From Sphaerisporangium perillae (lineage in GTDB: Bacteria > Actinomycetota > Actinomycetes > Streptosporangiales > Streptosporangiaceae), in assembly GCF_023276435.1 (NCBI RefSeq), contig NZ_JALLPO010000041.1, positions 1 through 64,000 on the forward strand: a stretch of 64,000 bases of DNA, read 5' to 3'. The translations under genes and the position numbers were made by a program. Below the pieces are notes generated by a model. The model did not search any database and was not told the DNA's origin. It worked only from the letters and a program-made list of their open reading frames with translations. This document shows positions 40,648 to 50,015 of this stretch, one piece after another (positions within the stretch are counted from its first letter, which is position 1; each line of letters starts with the position of its first letter).

Positions 40648-41939
40648 GATGCTTCCTGGGGGGCGTGGGGTGTGGGCACGCCGGCGATGAGGCGGTAGCA
40701 CACGGCGGCGAGGACGTATCCGACCGAGGCGATCACCAGCACCACGTAGGACTTGCCATTCTGTGGAAGGAGCAACGCTGCGGCGACGGCGGCGAGGACG
40801 AACATGCCGTTGAAGAGCATGTCGTAGATGGAGAACACCCGGCCGAGGTAGGCGTCCTCGACATCGCGCTGCACGATCGTGTCGGTGCAGATCTTCACGC
40901 TCTGCCCGGTCACGCCCAGGACGAAGCCCGCGGCCAGGAAGCCGACCTGCTGGAACGGCAGGCAGAGCGCCAGCAAGAGCAGGCCTCCCGTCGCGAGCAT
41001 GATGGGGATCCACGCCTCGGGACGGAACCGCGCGGTCGCCCACGGAGTGATCAGCGCGGCCATGAAGAAGCCGGCCCCGGACGTGGCGAGCACGCCGGTG
41101 ATCTCGTTCAGGCCTGCCTCGGCGTTCGTGGTGAAGTAGAACCGGTAGAGCATCACGGTCATGACGATGGTCATGCCGTACAGGAAGCGGTGGGCGGCCA
41201 TGCTGGCCAGAGCGGCCGCGGGAGCCCGCAGGTGCACCACGTGGCGCGCCCCGTCGACCAGCCCGGTGATCACGTGGCGCACGGCCTGGCGGGCCTGTGG
41301 ACGCTCGGGATCGTACGAGGGGCCGAGCAGGTTCCTGTGCATGGTGGACGCGATCAGCGCGCTCAGGCCGAACACCACGCCGGACACCACCAGCAGCATG
41401 GCCGTGCCGCTGTGTTCCGGGCCGAAGACCAGGCGCAGCAGGTAACCGGCCCCGGCGCCGATGAACGTGGCGACCGTGCCCGAGGTCGGCGTGACGGCGT
41501 TGGCCAGCAGCAGGCGCTCCCCTTCGACCACGTGCGGCAGCGAGGCGCTGAGAGCGGACAGGAAGAAGCGGTTGACGCCCAGGACCGCCAGAGCGGCGCC
41601 GTAGAAGCACCAGTCGGGCGCGTTGAGCGCTACCAGCAGGGCGGCGGCCACCAGCAGGAGGCCGCGGACGACGGGTGCGACGACGAGGATCTGGCGGCGC
41701 GACCAGCGGTCGATGAACACGCCGGCGAAGGGCCCCAGAATGGAGTACGGCAAGAGGAGGACGGCGAACGCCACAGCCGCCTCGGCCGCGCTCGTCTGCT
41801 TCTCCGGGGTGAAGAAGGCGTAGCCCGCCACGGCGAACTGGAACACGCCGTCGGAGAACTGGGAGACGAGACGGGTCGCGAACAGACGTCTGAAGTCCCG
41901 GCCTCGAAGGACGGCGCGAAGGTCGGAGACGTATGACAC
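40641..41939 (-). CDS. MFS transporter
   Basis: 432 residues, about 12 membrane segments. N-terminus SYVSDLRAVLRGRDFRRLF followed by ATRLVSQFSDGVFQFA, and the typical loop VFIDRWSRRQILV between segments 2 and 3. It resembles the MFS group with macrolide/drug efflux members; substrate unknown. Its stop codon falls in the last unit of a 32-bp tandem repeat. Confidence 0.88.
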   Translation of the reverse strand: MSYVSDLRAVLRGRDFRRLFATRLVSQFSDGVFQFAVAGYAFFTPEKQTSAAEAAVAFAVLLLPYSILGPFAGVFIDRWSRRQILVVAPVVRGLLLVAAALLVALNAPDWCFYGAALAVLGVNRFFLSALSASLPHVVEGERLLLANAVTPTSGTVATFIGAGAGYLLRLVFGPEHSGTAMLLVVSGVVFGLSALIASTMHRNLLGPSYDPERPQARQAVRHVITGLVDGARHVVHLRAPAAALASMAAHRFLYGMTIVMTVMLYRFYFTTNAEAGLNEITGVLATSGAGFFMAALITPWATARFRPEAWIPIMLATGGLLLLALCLPFQQVGFLAAGFVLGVTGQSVKICTDTIVQRDVEDAYLGRVFSIYDMLFNGMFVLAAVAAALLLPQNGKSYVVLVIASVGYVLAAVCYRLIAGVPTPHAPQEASR

Positions 41940-42046
41940 GCGGGTCAGCCTACTGGCCGCGTGTCCTAGGCCACATCCGGAACATCCCTGATATCGCCTA
42001 AGAGAGCCGGATGGACGACGGTGCCGTCCCGGTCCGGCGCTCCGTG

Positions 42047-42190
42047 GGTGGACCAGGAAAACAGACCTCGCCGCCGGTGGTCCAGGGAAACGGACCCCGC
42101 CGCCGGTGGTCCGGTGTAACGGAACCTGCCTTGGGTCGTCCGGGGTAACGGAACCTGCCGTCGGGTCTTCCGGGAAACGGGCGCGGCGGT
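42047..42190. repeat. 29-bp minisatellite, five units
   Basis: Units start at 42047, 42076, 42105, 42134 and 42163, consensus GGTGGTCCRGGGAAACGGAC plus CCCGCCGCC, with drift toward the end. The 29-base period is not a codon multiple, so it is non-coding. It fills much of the 480-base gap between the divergent MFS and idi genes; the rest shows no gene. Confidence 0.85.
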
Positions 42191-42419
42191 GGTCTGGGGG
42201 AATGGGCGTCGCCGTGTTCGTCTGTGTGGCGAGCGAAGGGGAGTCGGGTGGACACGCCGGGTGATGGGCGTGCGGTTCCCGGAGGCTTGCCCGAGGTAGA
42301 TGCTTGGCCTACCGGGGATGATGTTTGCCTACCTGGGGATGACGCTTCTCCGGCCCGGCGGCGCCGCCCGCGCCGTCGCCGCGTCCGTCCAGTGAACATG
42401 ATCACGTACCCTCGATCAG

Positions 42420-43022
42420 GTGACCCAAGACGAACATGTCGTGCTCGTGAACGCGCAGGGTGAGGCGATCGGCACCGCCGCCAAGTCGGTCGTGCACGGC
42501 GTGAACACCCCGCTGCACCTGGCGTTCTCGTGCTACGTGTTCGACGGTGAGGGAAGGGTCCTGCTGACCAGGCGGGCGTCCCACAAACGCACCTGGCCGG
42601 GGGTGTGGACCAACAGCTGCTGCGGGCACCCGCTGCCGGGGGAGCCCTTGGCCGAGGCGGTCGCGCGCAGGCTCTCCTACGAGCTGGGCCTGGCGGCCGA
42701 GAGCATCGAGCTGATGCTGCCCGGGTTCGCATACCGCGCGGTGATGCAGGACGGCACGATGGAGCACGAGATGTGCCCGGTGTACCGCGCCGTCGTCGCA
42801 GGGGATCCGCGTCCGAACCCCGAGGAGGTGGGCGCCGCCCGGTGGATGCCGTGGAAGGAGTTCACCGACGACGTTCTGAGCGGGCTGCTGGCGATCTCGC
42901 CATGGTGCGGGGAGCAGGTGCCCCTTCTGGCCGCGCTCGGCGGCGATCCCGCCGCCTGGCCCCCCGCCGACCCCGCGGGCCTGCCGCCGGCCGCGCGCGT
43001 CTCACACCGATCGGCGCGCTGA
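42420..43022 (+). CDS. idi: Isopentenyl-diphosphate delta-isomerase, type 1
   Basis: 200 residues. Interconverts IPP and DMAPP for isoprenoid synthesis. Nudix-like fold with catalytic Cys in WTNSCCGHPLPGEP and Glu in MEHEMCPVYRAV; ETGL-type helix replaced by RRLSYELGL as usual for type 1. GTG start at 42420. The last 25 residues are Pro/Ala-rich. No other isoprenoid gene is nearby. Confidence 0.95.
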   Translation: MTQDEHVVLVNAQGEAIGTAAKSVVHGVNTPLHLAFSCYVFDGEGRVLLTRRASHKRTWPGVWTNSCCGHPLPGEPLAEAVARRLSYELGLAAESIELMLPGFAYRAVMQDGTMEHEMCPVYRAVVAGDPRPNPEEVGAARWMPWKEFTDDVLSGLLAISPWCGEQVPLLAALGGDPAAWPPADPAGLPPAARVSHRSAR

Positions 43023-43023
43023 C

Positions 43024-43200
43024 CTCTTCTCCGCACCGGCCCGGGCCTCTTCTCTACACCGGATCTCCTGTCGGTACCGGCCGGGCCCGGATCTCTTCTC
43101 TTGACCGGCCCCGGCCTGTTCTCAGCGCCGGCCCGGATCTCTTCTCTTCACCGGCGCGCTGATCTGTTCTTTCCACCGGCCCGAGCCTGCCCGTGAGCCG
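43024..43200. repeat. Degenerate 29-31-bp tandem repeat, about six units
   Basis: Recurring CCGGCCCGGATCTCTTCTCT-like units after the idi stop, drifting in length and sequence. Non-coding. Confidence 0.7.
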
Positions 43201-43217
43201 GGTGCTTCTCGCCTGAA

Positions 43218-43265
43218 CGTGAAAGCGTCCGGGGGTTTCACGTGGAACCCCCGGACGCTTTCACG
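43218..43265. terminator. Strong bidirectional terminator with parS-like loop
   Basis: A perfect 20-bp stem (CGTGAAAGCGTCCGGGGGTT and its complement) with an 8-base loop TCACGTGG, between convergent idi and ino1. The loop and adjoining stem bases spell GTTTCACGTGGAAC (43235-43248), one mismatch from parS. Confidence 0.9.
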
Positions 43266-43339
43266 TCGCGGTCACAAGGTCGCCCGGGTTGCGGTCCCGG
43301 CGCGACCCGGCGTCGGCGTCACCCGGCGCCGGTGTGCCC

Positions 43340-44419
43340 TCAGCGCTCTACTTCGCCCCGGATGAACTTCTCGACGGCCTCGCGGGCGTCGTCGTCGGAG
43401 TACTGCTCCGGCGGCGACTTCATGAAGTAGGAGGACGCGGACAGGATCGGGCCGCCGATCCCGCGGTCCATGGCGATCTTGGCAGCGCGGACCGCGTCGA
43501 TGATGACGCCCGCGGAGTTCGGGGAGTCCCACACCTCGAGCTTGTACTCGAGGTTCAGCGGGGTGTCGCCGAAGGACTTGCCCTCCAGGCGCACGTAGGC
43601 CCACTTGCGGTCGTCGAGCCACGGCACGTGGTCCGACGGGCCGATGTGGACGTCCGCCTTGGCCATCTCGTGCGGGATCTGCGACGTGACCGACTGCGTC
43701 TTGGAGATCTTCTTCGACTGGAGGCGCTTGCGCTCCAGCATGTTCATGAAGTCCATGTTGCCGCCGAAGTTGAGCTGGTACGTACGCAGCAGCTCGACGC
43801 CGCGGTCTTCGAAGAGCTTCGCCATGACGCGGTGGGTGATGGTCGCACCCACTTGGGACTTGATGTCGTCGCCGACGATCGGGATGCCGGCGTCGGTGAA
43901 CTTCTGCGCCCAGACCGGGTCGGAGGCGATGAAGACGGGCAGCGCGTTGACGAAGGCCACGCCCGCGTCGATGGCGCACTGGGCGTAGTAGCGGTCCGCG
44001 TCCTCCGAGCCCACGGGGAGGTAGGACACGAGCACGTCGGCCTTGGCGGCCTTCAGTGCCGCCGCCACGTCGACCGCGGCCTCGTCCGACTCCTCGATCA
44101 TCTCGAGGTAGTACTCCCCGAGGCCGTCATAGGTGGGGCCACGCTGCACCGTGACGCCCGTCGGCGGCACGTCACAAATCTTGATCGTGTTGTTCTCCGA
44201 GGCGACGATGGCCTCGGAGAGGTCACGGCCGACCTTCTTGGCATCGACGTCGAAGGCCGCCACGAACTCCACGTCGCCGACGTGATAGTCGCCGAACTGG
44301 ACGTGCATCAGGCCCGGCACCCGGCTGGCGGGGTCGGCGTCCCTGTAGAAATGCACGCCCTGAACCAGCGCTGCGGCACAGTTGCCGACACCGACGATGG
44401 CTACGCGCACGGAACCCAT
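43340..44419 (-). CDS. ino1: myo-Inositol-1-phosphate synthase
   Basis: 359 residues from ATG 44419, preceded by AAAGGAGCG. Converts glucose 6-phosphate to myo-inositol 1-phosphate with NAD, feeding mycothiol and phosphatidylinositol synthesis in Actinobacteria. NAD fold at [20 protein letters not shown]; other motifs [37 protein letters not shown] and [17 protein letters not shown]. It starts 13 bases after the PadR-family gene stop, so both likely form one transcript. Confidence 0.96.
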   Translation of the reverse strand: MGSVRVAIVGVGNCAAALVQGVHFYRDADPASRVPGLMHVQFGDYHVGDVEFVAAFDVDAKKVGRDLSEAIVASENNTIKICDVPPTGVTVQRGPTYDGLGEYYLEMIEESDEAAVDVAAALKAAKADVLVSYLPVGSEDADRYYAQCAIDAGVAFVNALPVFIASDPVWAQKFTDAGIPIVGDDIKSQVGATITHRVMAKLFEDRGVELLRTYQLNFGGNMDFMNMLERKRLQSKKISKTQSVTSQIPHEMAKADVHIGPSDHVPWLDDRKWAYVRLEGKSFGDTPLNLEYKLEVWDSPNSAGVIIDAVRAAKIAMDRGIGGPILSASSYFMKSPPEQYSDDDAREAVEKFIRGEVER

Positions 44420-44432
44420 CGCACTCGCTCCT

Positions 44433-45110
44433 TTACTCGTTCGTCTCATCAGGAACGGGCTCGGCGTCCTGCGCCTGCGCCCTGTCCGCTCTTGCCCGGA
44501 CGGCTTGCGCTCGTTCGGTATCGATCAGCTCGTTCAGCCAGCGCACTTCCCGCTCGACCGATTCCAAGCCGTGGCGCTGTAATTCCAATGTGTAACTGTC
44601 CAGCCGCTCTCGCGTTCGCGCGAGGGCGGTGCGAACCCCGTCGAGCCGCTCTTCCAACCGGCTTCTGCGGCCTTCGAGAATGCGCAGCCGCACTTCCGCC
44701 TCTGTGTGGCGGAAGAAGGCGAAGTGGACGCCGAAACTCTCGTCCTCCCAGGAGGAGGGACCCGCCTGGGTCAGCAGCTCCTGGAGCCGTTCCTTGCCCT
44801 CGGCCGTCAGCTTGTAGACGATCTTCGATCGGCGGCCGGTGAGTGGTGGAGCGCTGTCCAGGGACCCCTGATTTCCGGTCCGCGCGGTGCCCTCGTCCGG
44901 CGGCTCCTCCACGATGAGCCCGTTGGCGAGCAGTTGCCGCAGGCATGGATAGAGCGAGCCGTAGGAGAACGCACGGAACATCCCGAGCAGGGCGTTGAGC
45001 CGTTTGCGCAGCTCATAGCCGTGCAGAGGTGTCTCGTGAAGGGAGCCGAGCACGGCCAGTTCAAGGACTCCGCCCTTGCCGACCGCCACTGGAACCGCCC
45101 CCTCTCGCAC
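44433..45110 (-). CDS. PadR family transcriptional regulator
   Basis: 225 residues. Winged-helix DNA-binding domain in the first 100 residues ([39 protein letters not shown]), interrupted by an acidic insertion, then ITPEG-like [16 protein letters not shown]; the C-terminal part is a long charged coiled coil (about 130-215) for dimerisation. It is adjacent to ino1, as in Streptomyces. A perfect palindrome with ATGT/ACAT arms 14 bases upstream of its start is the likely operator for autoregulation and ino1 control. Confidence 0.9.
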   Translation of the reverse strand: MREGAVPVAVGKGGVLELAVLGSLHETPLHGYELRKRLNALLGMFRAFSYGSLYPCLRQLLANGLIVEEPPDEGTARTGNQGSLDSAPPLTGRRSKIVYKLTAEGKERLQELLTQAGPSSWEDESFGVHFAFFRHTEAEVRLRILEGRRSRLEERLDGVRTALARTRERLDSYTLELQRHGLESVEREVRWLNELIDTERAQAVRARADRAQAQDAEPVPDETNE

Positions 45111-45124
45111 CGATGTGTCCCGCC

Positions 45125-45145
45125 GATGTATCGAGTCGATACATC
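45125..45145. promoter_or_regulatory. Perfect palindrome, likely PadR operator
   Basis: GATGTATCGA-G-TCGATACATC: 10-bp arms around a central G, 14 bases upstream of the padR start. PadR operators known from other bacteria have ATGT...ACAT arms, matching this one. Confidence 0.8.
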
Positions 45146-45235
45146 CTGAGGATACGTCGCGTCGGCATACTGCGCAATCGAGAAATCCGTCAAGCGGTTG
45201 GGCGGAATAGACGAAAAAGTCGTAGTCTGACGCTC

Positions 45236-45667
45236 ATGTGGTCACAGCGAGGGGTCGTGGACTACGGCCTCGCGAAGCGAGCGGCTCTCCAGTCGCTCCG
45301 CTCCGGTCGCACGGCCAGGCGCGATGTATGCGATGCCCATCCCTACCTTTTGCGTGCCGCCCGCTACCACGGTGAGCCGACGGAACGCGTCTGCCCCATA
45401 TGCGAGCACCGGAACGTGACCCATGTCACATACGTGTACGGCGATGCGCTAGGTCGCAGCGCAGGGCGCGTAAAAGCCACGTCAGACCTTGTTCAGATGG
45501 CCCACGAATACGAGGAATTCCGGGTCTACGTTGTCGAGGTCTGCCAAGGTTGTTCATGGAATCACCTGACGGTTTCCTTCGTCCTGGGCAACGGCGGGCC
45601 ACCGGGCAACTCCGGCACCAACGGACAGACCGACTCCGACACAGGCAGGCAGATCGCGGAGACGTAG
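45236..45667 (+). CDS. DUF5318 family protein (Cys-rich)
   Basis: 143 residues from ATG 45236, beginning MWSQRGVVDYGLAKRAAL. Two cysteine pairs (VCPICEHRNVTHVTYVYGD and VEVCQGCSWNHL) suggest a zinc-binding fold. This small protein is conserved between ino1 and the PBP gene in Streptomyces relatives and is assigned DUF5318; function unknown. The C-terminal 25 residues are Gly/Asn/Thr-rich. Confidence 0.82.
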   Translation: MWSQRGVVDYGLAKRAALQSLRSGRTARRDVCDAHPYLLRAARYHGEPTERVCPICEHRNVTHVTYVYGDALGRSAGRVKATSDLVQMAHEYEEFRVYVVEVCQGCSWNHLTVSFVLGNGGPPGNSGTNGQTDSDTGRQIAET

Positions 45668-45764
45668 TCGGGCGCAGTCAAGTCCCTCCGGGAGGCACGC
45701 TCTCGCCTGCCGCAGACAGACGTCGAAGACCCCTCCAGATCGCCAGATGACCCAACGAGGACGC

Positions 45765-48590
45765 GTGAGTTACAGCAGCTATGGCCCCGAGCCGACCGGC
45801 CGCCCCGACCCGACCGAGGGTCCCGGTGGATCAGCTCGTCCCGGGCGGCGCCGTCGCTCTTCCCAAGGGGACGCGCCCGCCGGCGGACACCCGGCACCAC
45901 AAACTTCCACATCGGCGTACGACCAGGGCTCCGGGCGCCGCGCGGCGCCGCAGCGGAGCGCCGACGCCGGCTGGGACACGCCCCAGGGGCCGCCGTCCGG
46001 CCGTTCCGGTGGCGCGCCCCGCCCGCGACAGGCCTCCGCGGACCCGCGCTCGCGCGCGGCCGATCCGCGGCGGGCCGCCCCCGACGCTCGTCGCGCCGCA
46101 CCCGATCCCCGCGCGGCGGCGGGCGACCCACGGGGACGTCGCTCCGAGGCGGCCTTCGAGGACACCCAGTCGATGGGCCAGGTCGCGGCCTCGCCCGTCC
46201 CGGGAGCCCCGCGGCGCGAGGTGTCCGATGCCGAGACGGTCGTGAACCGCGACGCCGACGGCGCCAGACGCTCCCGCAGGGCTCGAGGCGGGCCGGGCGG
46301 CCCGCCAGGCCCCGGTGGTCCTGTAGGCCCAGGCGGCCCAGGGGGGCCGGGTGGCCGCGGTCCGGGAGACGGGCCTCCCGGTGAGGGACGGGGCCGGCGG
46401 ACTAGGGGCGAGGGGCCGCCCGACCGTCCCGCCTGGCGGCGGTTCATCCCCAACTGGAAGATCGTGATGGCGGCCTTCGCCGTCCTGGCGGCCGGCGTGT
46501 TCGGCATGATCGCCGTCGCGTACGCGAATACTTCTCTCCCGGACGTCAACGACGCCAAGGAGACCGCGATCGCGCAGGGCAGCACCTTCTACTACGCGGA
46601 CGGCTCGGCGATGGCCCGCCTCGGCACCGAGCGCAAGCTCATCAAGCTTGACGACGTGCCGAAGCACGTCCAGGACGCGGTGGTCGCGGCCGAGAACAAG
46701 ACGTTCTGGACCGACCCCGGCATTTCCCTGTCCGGCATCGTGCGCTCGGCCTGGAGCACCGCGACCGGATCGCAGGTCCAGGGCGCGTCCACCATCACCC
46801 AGCAGATGGTCAGGGGTTACTTCAAAGGCGTCAGCCAGGAGCGGACGATCAAGCGGAAGGTCACGGAGATCTTCATCGCGGTCAAGCTCGACAAGGAGTG
46901 GGACAAGAACAAGGTCCTCGAGTACTACCTGAACACCGTCCCCTTCGGTCGTAACACCTATGGCATCGAGGCGGCGGCCAGGGAGTTCTTCGGCCATGGC
47001 GTCAAGAACCTCACCCCGGCGGAGGGTGCTTACCTGGCCGGCCGAATCCAGCAGCCGGGCTCGTTCGACATCGCCGAGGAGAAGAAGGACTACTCCGGCA
47101 CTGAGTACCGCTTCAACTATGTCCTCGGGCAGATGGCCGAGATCAACCCCAAGCTATACGGCGACTATCGGACGAAGCTGAAGTTTCCGAAGCCGAAGCC
47201 CCGACAGGTTTCGTCGGCGTTCGGTGGCCTGCGCGGTTACATGCTGACCGAGGTGATCAAGGAGCTGGAGGCCGCGGGGATCCCGCGCTCGGAGATCGAG
47301 ACCGGGGGCTACAAGATCTACACGACCTTCGACAAGAAGCTCATGCTGGCCGCGAGGACGGCGGTCAAGCAGACCACCGCCGGGCTTCCCAAGGAGGTCC
47401 ACACCGGCCTGGCCGCCGTCGACCCGACGAACGGCCGCGTGGTGGCGTTCTACGGCGGCGACAACTACCTCGGCAAGCATCCCGACCAGTTCAACGAGGC
47501 CTTCCAGGCCCGCAAGCAGGCGGCGTCGGCGTTCAAGCCGTACGTGCTCGCGGCGTGGCTGGAGGCGGGGCACAGTCTGAAGAGCTACGTGACGGGCAAA
47601 CAGCCGCTCAAGCTGGAAGGCACGACGCCGATCTCGAACGGCCACTCGACCCCGGCCTCGATGGACATCATCTACGCGACCCAGCACTCCATCAACACGG
47701 CCTTCGGGCAGATGGGCGCCGAGGTCGGCCTGGACGCCGTCAAGAGGATCGCCGAGGACGCCGGTCTGAGCAAGGACAGCCTCGACAAGGACGTCGAAGA
47801 GCACAAGTTCCTGTTCTCCATCGGCAGCGCCGGCGTGACCCCCGTCGAGCAGGCCGGCGGGTATTCGATCTTCGCCAACGCGGGCAAACACTACAAGACC
47901 CACACCGTGATCCGCGTCCTCGCCCCCGACAAGACGGAGGTCGTGACCGAGGACAAGACGCCCAAGCGGGTCATCTCCGAGGAGGTGGCGGCGGACGCCA
48001 TCGTCGCCCTGCGGTCGGTGGTCAAGGGGGGAACCGGTACCGCCGCCGCGCTGTCCGATCGCCCGGTCGCGGGTAAGACCGGTACGAACAACGACAACAA
48101 GGAAGCCTGGTTCGTCGGCTTCACTCCGCAGCTCTCCTCGGCGGTCGGCATGTACAAGGAGGATGGCAAGACGGGCGCGGAACTGTCGCTCGGCAACAAC
48201 TTCGACGGAGGCACCGTTCCCGCCCGAGTCTGGCGGGCGTTCATGGCCGAGGCGATGAAGGGGAGGAAGGTCATGGAGTTCCCGCCGCCGTCGAACATCG
48301 GGACGCCGCTCGAGCTCGCGCCCAAGCCGACCCCGACGCCGAGCCCGACGCAGAACACCGACGGGTTCCCCGACAACGGCTGGCCGAACGACAACAACGG
48401 CGGTGGCAACGGAGGCGACAACGGTGGCGGCGACAACGGTGGCGGCTGCCTTCCGTGGGACGACACCTGCAACAACGGTGGAGGCACGGACCCCTTCAAC
48501 CCGGGCAGAGCGCCGGGTGGCGCCGCCACGCCGGCGCCCACGCCGACCACGTCGAGCGGGCGCCGCCCGACGCCCACTCCATCGCGCTGA
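45765..48590 (+). CDS. Class A penicillin-binding protein (glycosyltransferase-transpeptidase)
   Basis: 941 residues from GTG 45765 (ATG 45747 is an alternative without a good signal). A disordered N-terminal cytoplasmic tail of about 225 residues, rich in Arg, Pro and Gly, precedes one membrane segment (VMAAFAVLAAGVFGMIAVAY). The GT51 domain has AAENKTFWTDPGISLSG and QGASTITQQMVRGYFKG. The transpeptidase has SAFK (SxxK), SIN in YATQHSINTAFGQMG, and KTGT in VAGKTGTNNDN. The C-terminus is Pro/Asn/Gly-rich. It polymerises and crosslinks peptidoglycan outside the membrane. Confidence 0.95.
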   Translation: MSYSSYGPEPTGRPDPTEGPGGSARPGRRRRSSQGDAPAGGHPAPQTSTSAYDQGSGRRAAPQRSADAGWDTPQGPPSGRSGGAPRPRQASADPRSRAADPRRAAPDARRAAPDPRAAAGDPRGRRSEAAFEDTQSMGQVAASPVPGAPRREVSDAETVVNRDADGARRSRRARGGPGGPPGPGGPVGPGGPGGPGGRGPGDGPPGEGRGRRTRGEGPPDRPAWRRFIPNWKIVMAAFAVLAAGVFGMIAVAYANTSLPDVNDAKETAIAQGSTFYYADGSAMARLGTERKLIKLDDVPKHVQDAVVAAENKTFWTDPGISLSGIVRSAWSTATGSQVQGASTITQQMVRGYFKGVSQERTIKRKVTEIFIAVKLDKEWDKNKVLEYYLNTVPFGRNTYGIEAAAREFFGHGVKNLTPAEGAYLAGRIQQPGSFDIAEEKKDYSGTEYRFNYVLGQMAEINPKLYGDYRTKLKFPKPKPRQVSSAFGGLRGYMLTEVIKELEAAGIPRSEIETGGYKIYTTFDKKLMLAARTAVKQTTAGLPKEVHTGLAAVDPTNGRVVAFYGGDNYLGKHPDQFNEAFQARKQAASAFKPYVLAAWLEAGHSLKSYVTGKQPLKLEGTTPISNGHSTPASMDIIYATQHSINTAFGQMGAEVGLDAVKRIAEDAGLSKDSLDKDVEEHKFLFSIGSAGVTPVEQAGGYSIFANAGKHYKTHTVIRVLAPDKTEVVTEDKTPKRVISEEVAADAIVALRSVVKGGTGTAAALSDRPVAGKTGTNNDNKEAWFVGFTPQLSSAVGMYKEDGKTGAELSLGNNFDGGTVPARVWRAFMAEAMKGRKVMEFPPPSNIGTPLELAPKPTPTPSPTQNTDGFPDNGWPNDNNGGGNGGDNGGGDNGGGCLPWDDTCNNGGGTDPFNPGRAPGGAATPAPTPTTSSGRRPTPTPSR

Positions 48591-48602
48591 TCGGACGACA
48601 CC

Positions 48603-49952
48603 ATGAGCCGATCGACGTACCTGCCGGGTCCCACCGGATCCGTGGCGCGCTCCGCGCTGCCGCTCGTCCCTCTGGGGCTGTTCGCGGTCCTCGGCGCGGT
48701 GCTCGCGTACGCGTGGAAGGCGCCGTGCAGGTTCGGCGGGGCGTGGAACGACGGCACCCAGCAGTTCCTCAACTTCTGCTACACCGACATCTATCCGCTG
48801 TGGTGGAACGAGAAGCTGGATCAGGGCCTCGCGCCCTACTTCGGGCACCCGGTGGAGTACCCCGTCGGCATCGGCGGCCTGATGTGGGTCATCCAGAGGC
48901 TCGTGGGCGGCCTGAACGAGCCGGGAGTCTGGTTCTACGACCTCACCGTGCTCGTCATGGCCGCGTCGCTGGTCGCCGGGGTCCTGGTCATGGCGTCGCT
49001 GACGCGGGCGCAGGGCCGGTCGTGGGACGCGGCCTGGTACGCGCTGGCGCCCGCGGTCGTGCTCACCGCGTTCATCAACTGGGACCTGCTGTGCGGCGCG
49101 CTGAGCCTGGGCGCCTTCCTCGCCTGGTCGAGGCGGGGCCATTTCCTGGCGGGGGTGCTGCTCGGGCTGGCCATCGCCACGAAGTTCTACCCGATCGTCT
49201 TCTTCGGCCCGCTGTTCCTGCTGGCGTTGCGCACGCGAAAGCTGCCGGCCTTCCTGTGGGCGCTCGGCGGGACGGTGATCACCTGGGTGGTGGTCAACCT
49301 GCCGTTCATGCTGTTCGCGTTCGAGGGGTGGAAGCGGTTCTACGTCTTCAGCAGCGAGCGCGGGGCCGACTGGGGCTCGGTCTGGTACTTCTTCCAGACC
49401 AAGCAGTGGCCGTTCCTCGGTGACGCGGGACGGGTGGACACGCTCGGCATCGTGTCGTTCGGTGTGCTGTGCGTGGCCATAGCCCTGCTCACCCTCACCG
49501 CGCCCACCAGGCCGAGGCTCATGCAGCTCTGCTTCCTGGTGCTCGCCGCCTTCATGGTCACCAACAAGGTCTGGTCGCCGCAGTACGTCCTGTGGCTGGT
49601 GCCCTTCGCGGTGCTGGCCCGGCCGAACTGGAAGCCGCTCCTGCTCTGGCAGGTGGCGGAGTGCTGGTACTTCTTCGCGATCTGGCTCTACCTGGTCGGC
49701 ATCCAGCCGGGCAACGAGGCCCTCGGGATCGGCGACGGCACCTACTTCTCCGCCGTGTGGGCCCGGGCGATCACCATCGCCATCCTGGCTGCGTTCGTGG
49801 TGCGGGACATCCTGCGTCCCGAACACGACGTCATCCGGCAGGGCGGGGTGGACGATCCGGTGGGCGGCGTGTTCGACGGGGCCGAGGACCGCTTCGTCCT
49901 GCGGGTGACGCCTCCGGCGCGGCTGCGCGAGCCCGCCGCGGAGTCGCCCTGA
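48603..49952 (+). CDS. GT87-type membrane glycosyltransferase (DUF2029)
   Basis: 449 residues with about 10-11 membrane segments. Signature features of the GT87/DUF2029 polyprenyl-phosphate-mannose mannosyltransferases: an early extracellular loop (FCYTDIYPLWWNEK) with acidic residues, then LAPAVVLTAFINWDLLCGAL and LGLAIATKFYPIVFFGPLFL. It starts 12 bases after the PBP stop and is followed by another mannosyltransferase-like gene, pointing to an envelope glycan step. Exact product unknown. Confidence 0.82.
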   Translation: MSRSTYLPGPTGSVARSALPLVPLGLFAVLGAVLAYAWKAPCRFGGAWNDGTQQFLNFCYTDIYPLWWNEKLDQGLAPYFGHPVEYPVGIGGLMWVIQRLVGGLNEPGVWFYDLTVLVMAASLVAGVLVMASLTRAQGRSWDAAWYALAPAVVLTAFINWDLLCGALSLGAFLAWSRRGHFLAGVLLGLAIATKFYPIVFFGPLFLLALRTRKLPAFLWALGGTVITWVVVNLPFMLFAFEGWKRFYVFSSERGADWGSVWYFFQTKQWPFLGDAGRVDTLGIVSFGVLCVAIALLTLTAPTRPRLMQLCFLVLAAFMVTNKVWSPQYVLWLVPFAVLARPNWKPLLLWQVAECWYFFAIWLYLVGIQPGNEALGIGDGTYFSAVWARAITIAILAAFVVRDILRPEHDVIRQGGVDDPVGGVFDGAEDRFVLRVTPPARLREPAAESP

Positions 49953-50015
49953 CAGCCGGGCCGCTGCGCTCCAAATGTGATCGAGAGTCCAGGTTGACCC
50001 TCTATTCTCCTATGT

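Noticed and set aside
42047..42190. Possible CRISPR array (29-base repeats)
   Set aside because: Units are directly abutting without unique spacers and no cas gene is present; it is a minisatellite.
47154..49826. An 890-codon minus-strand frame over the PBP and GT87-type genes
   Set aside because: Antisense shadow of two well-supported genes; composition is Arg/Gly/Asp/His-rich without domains.
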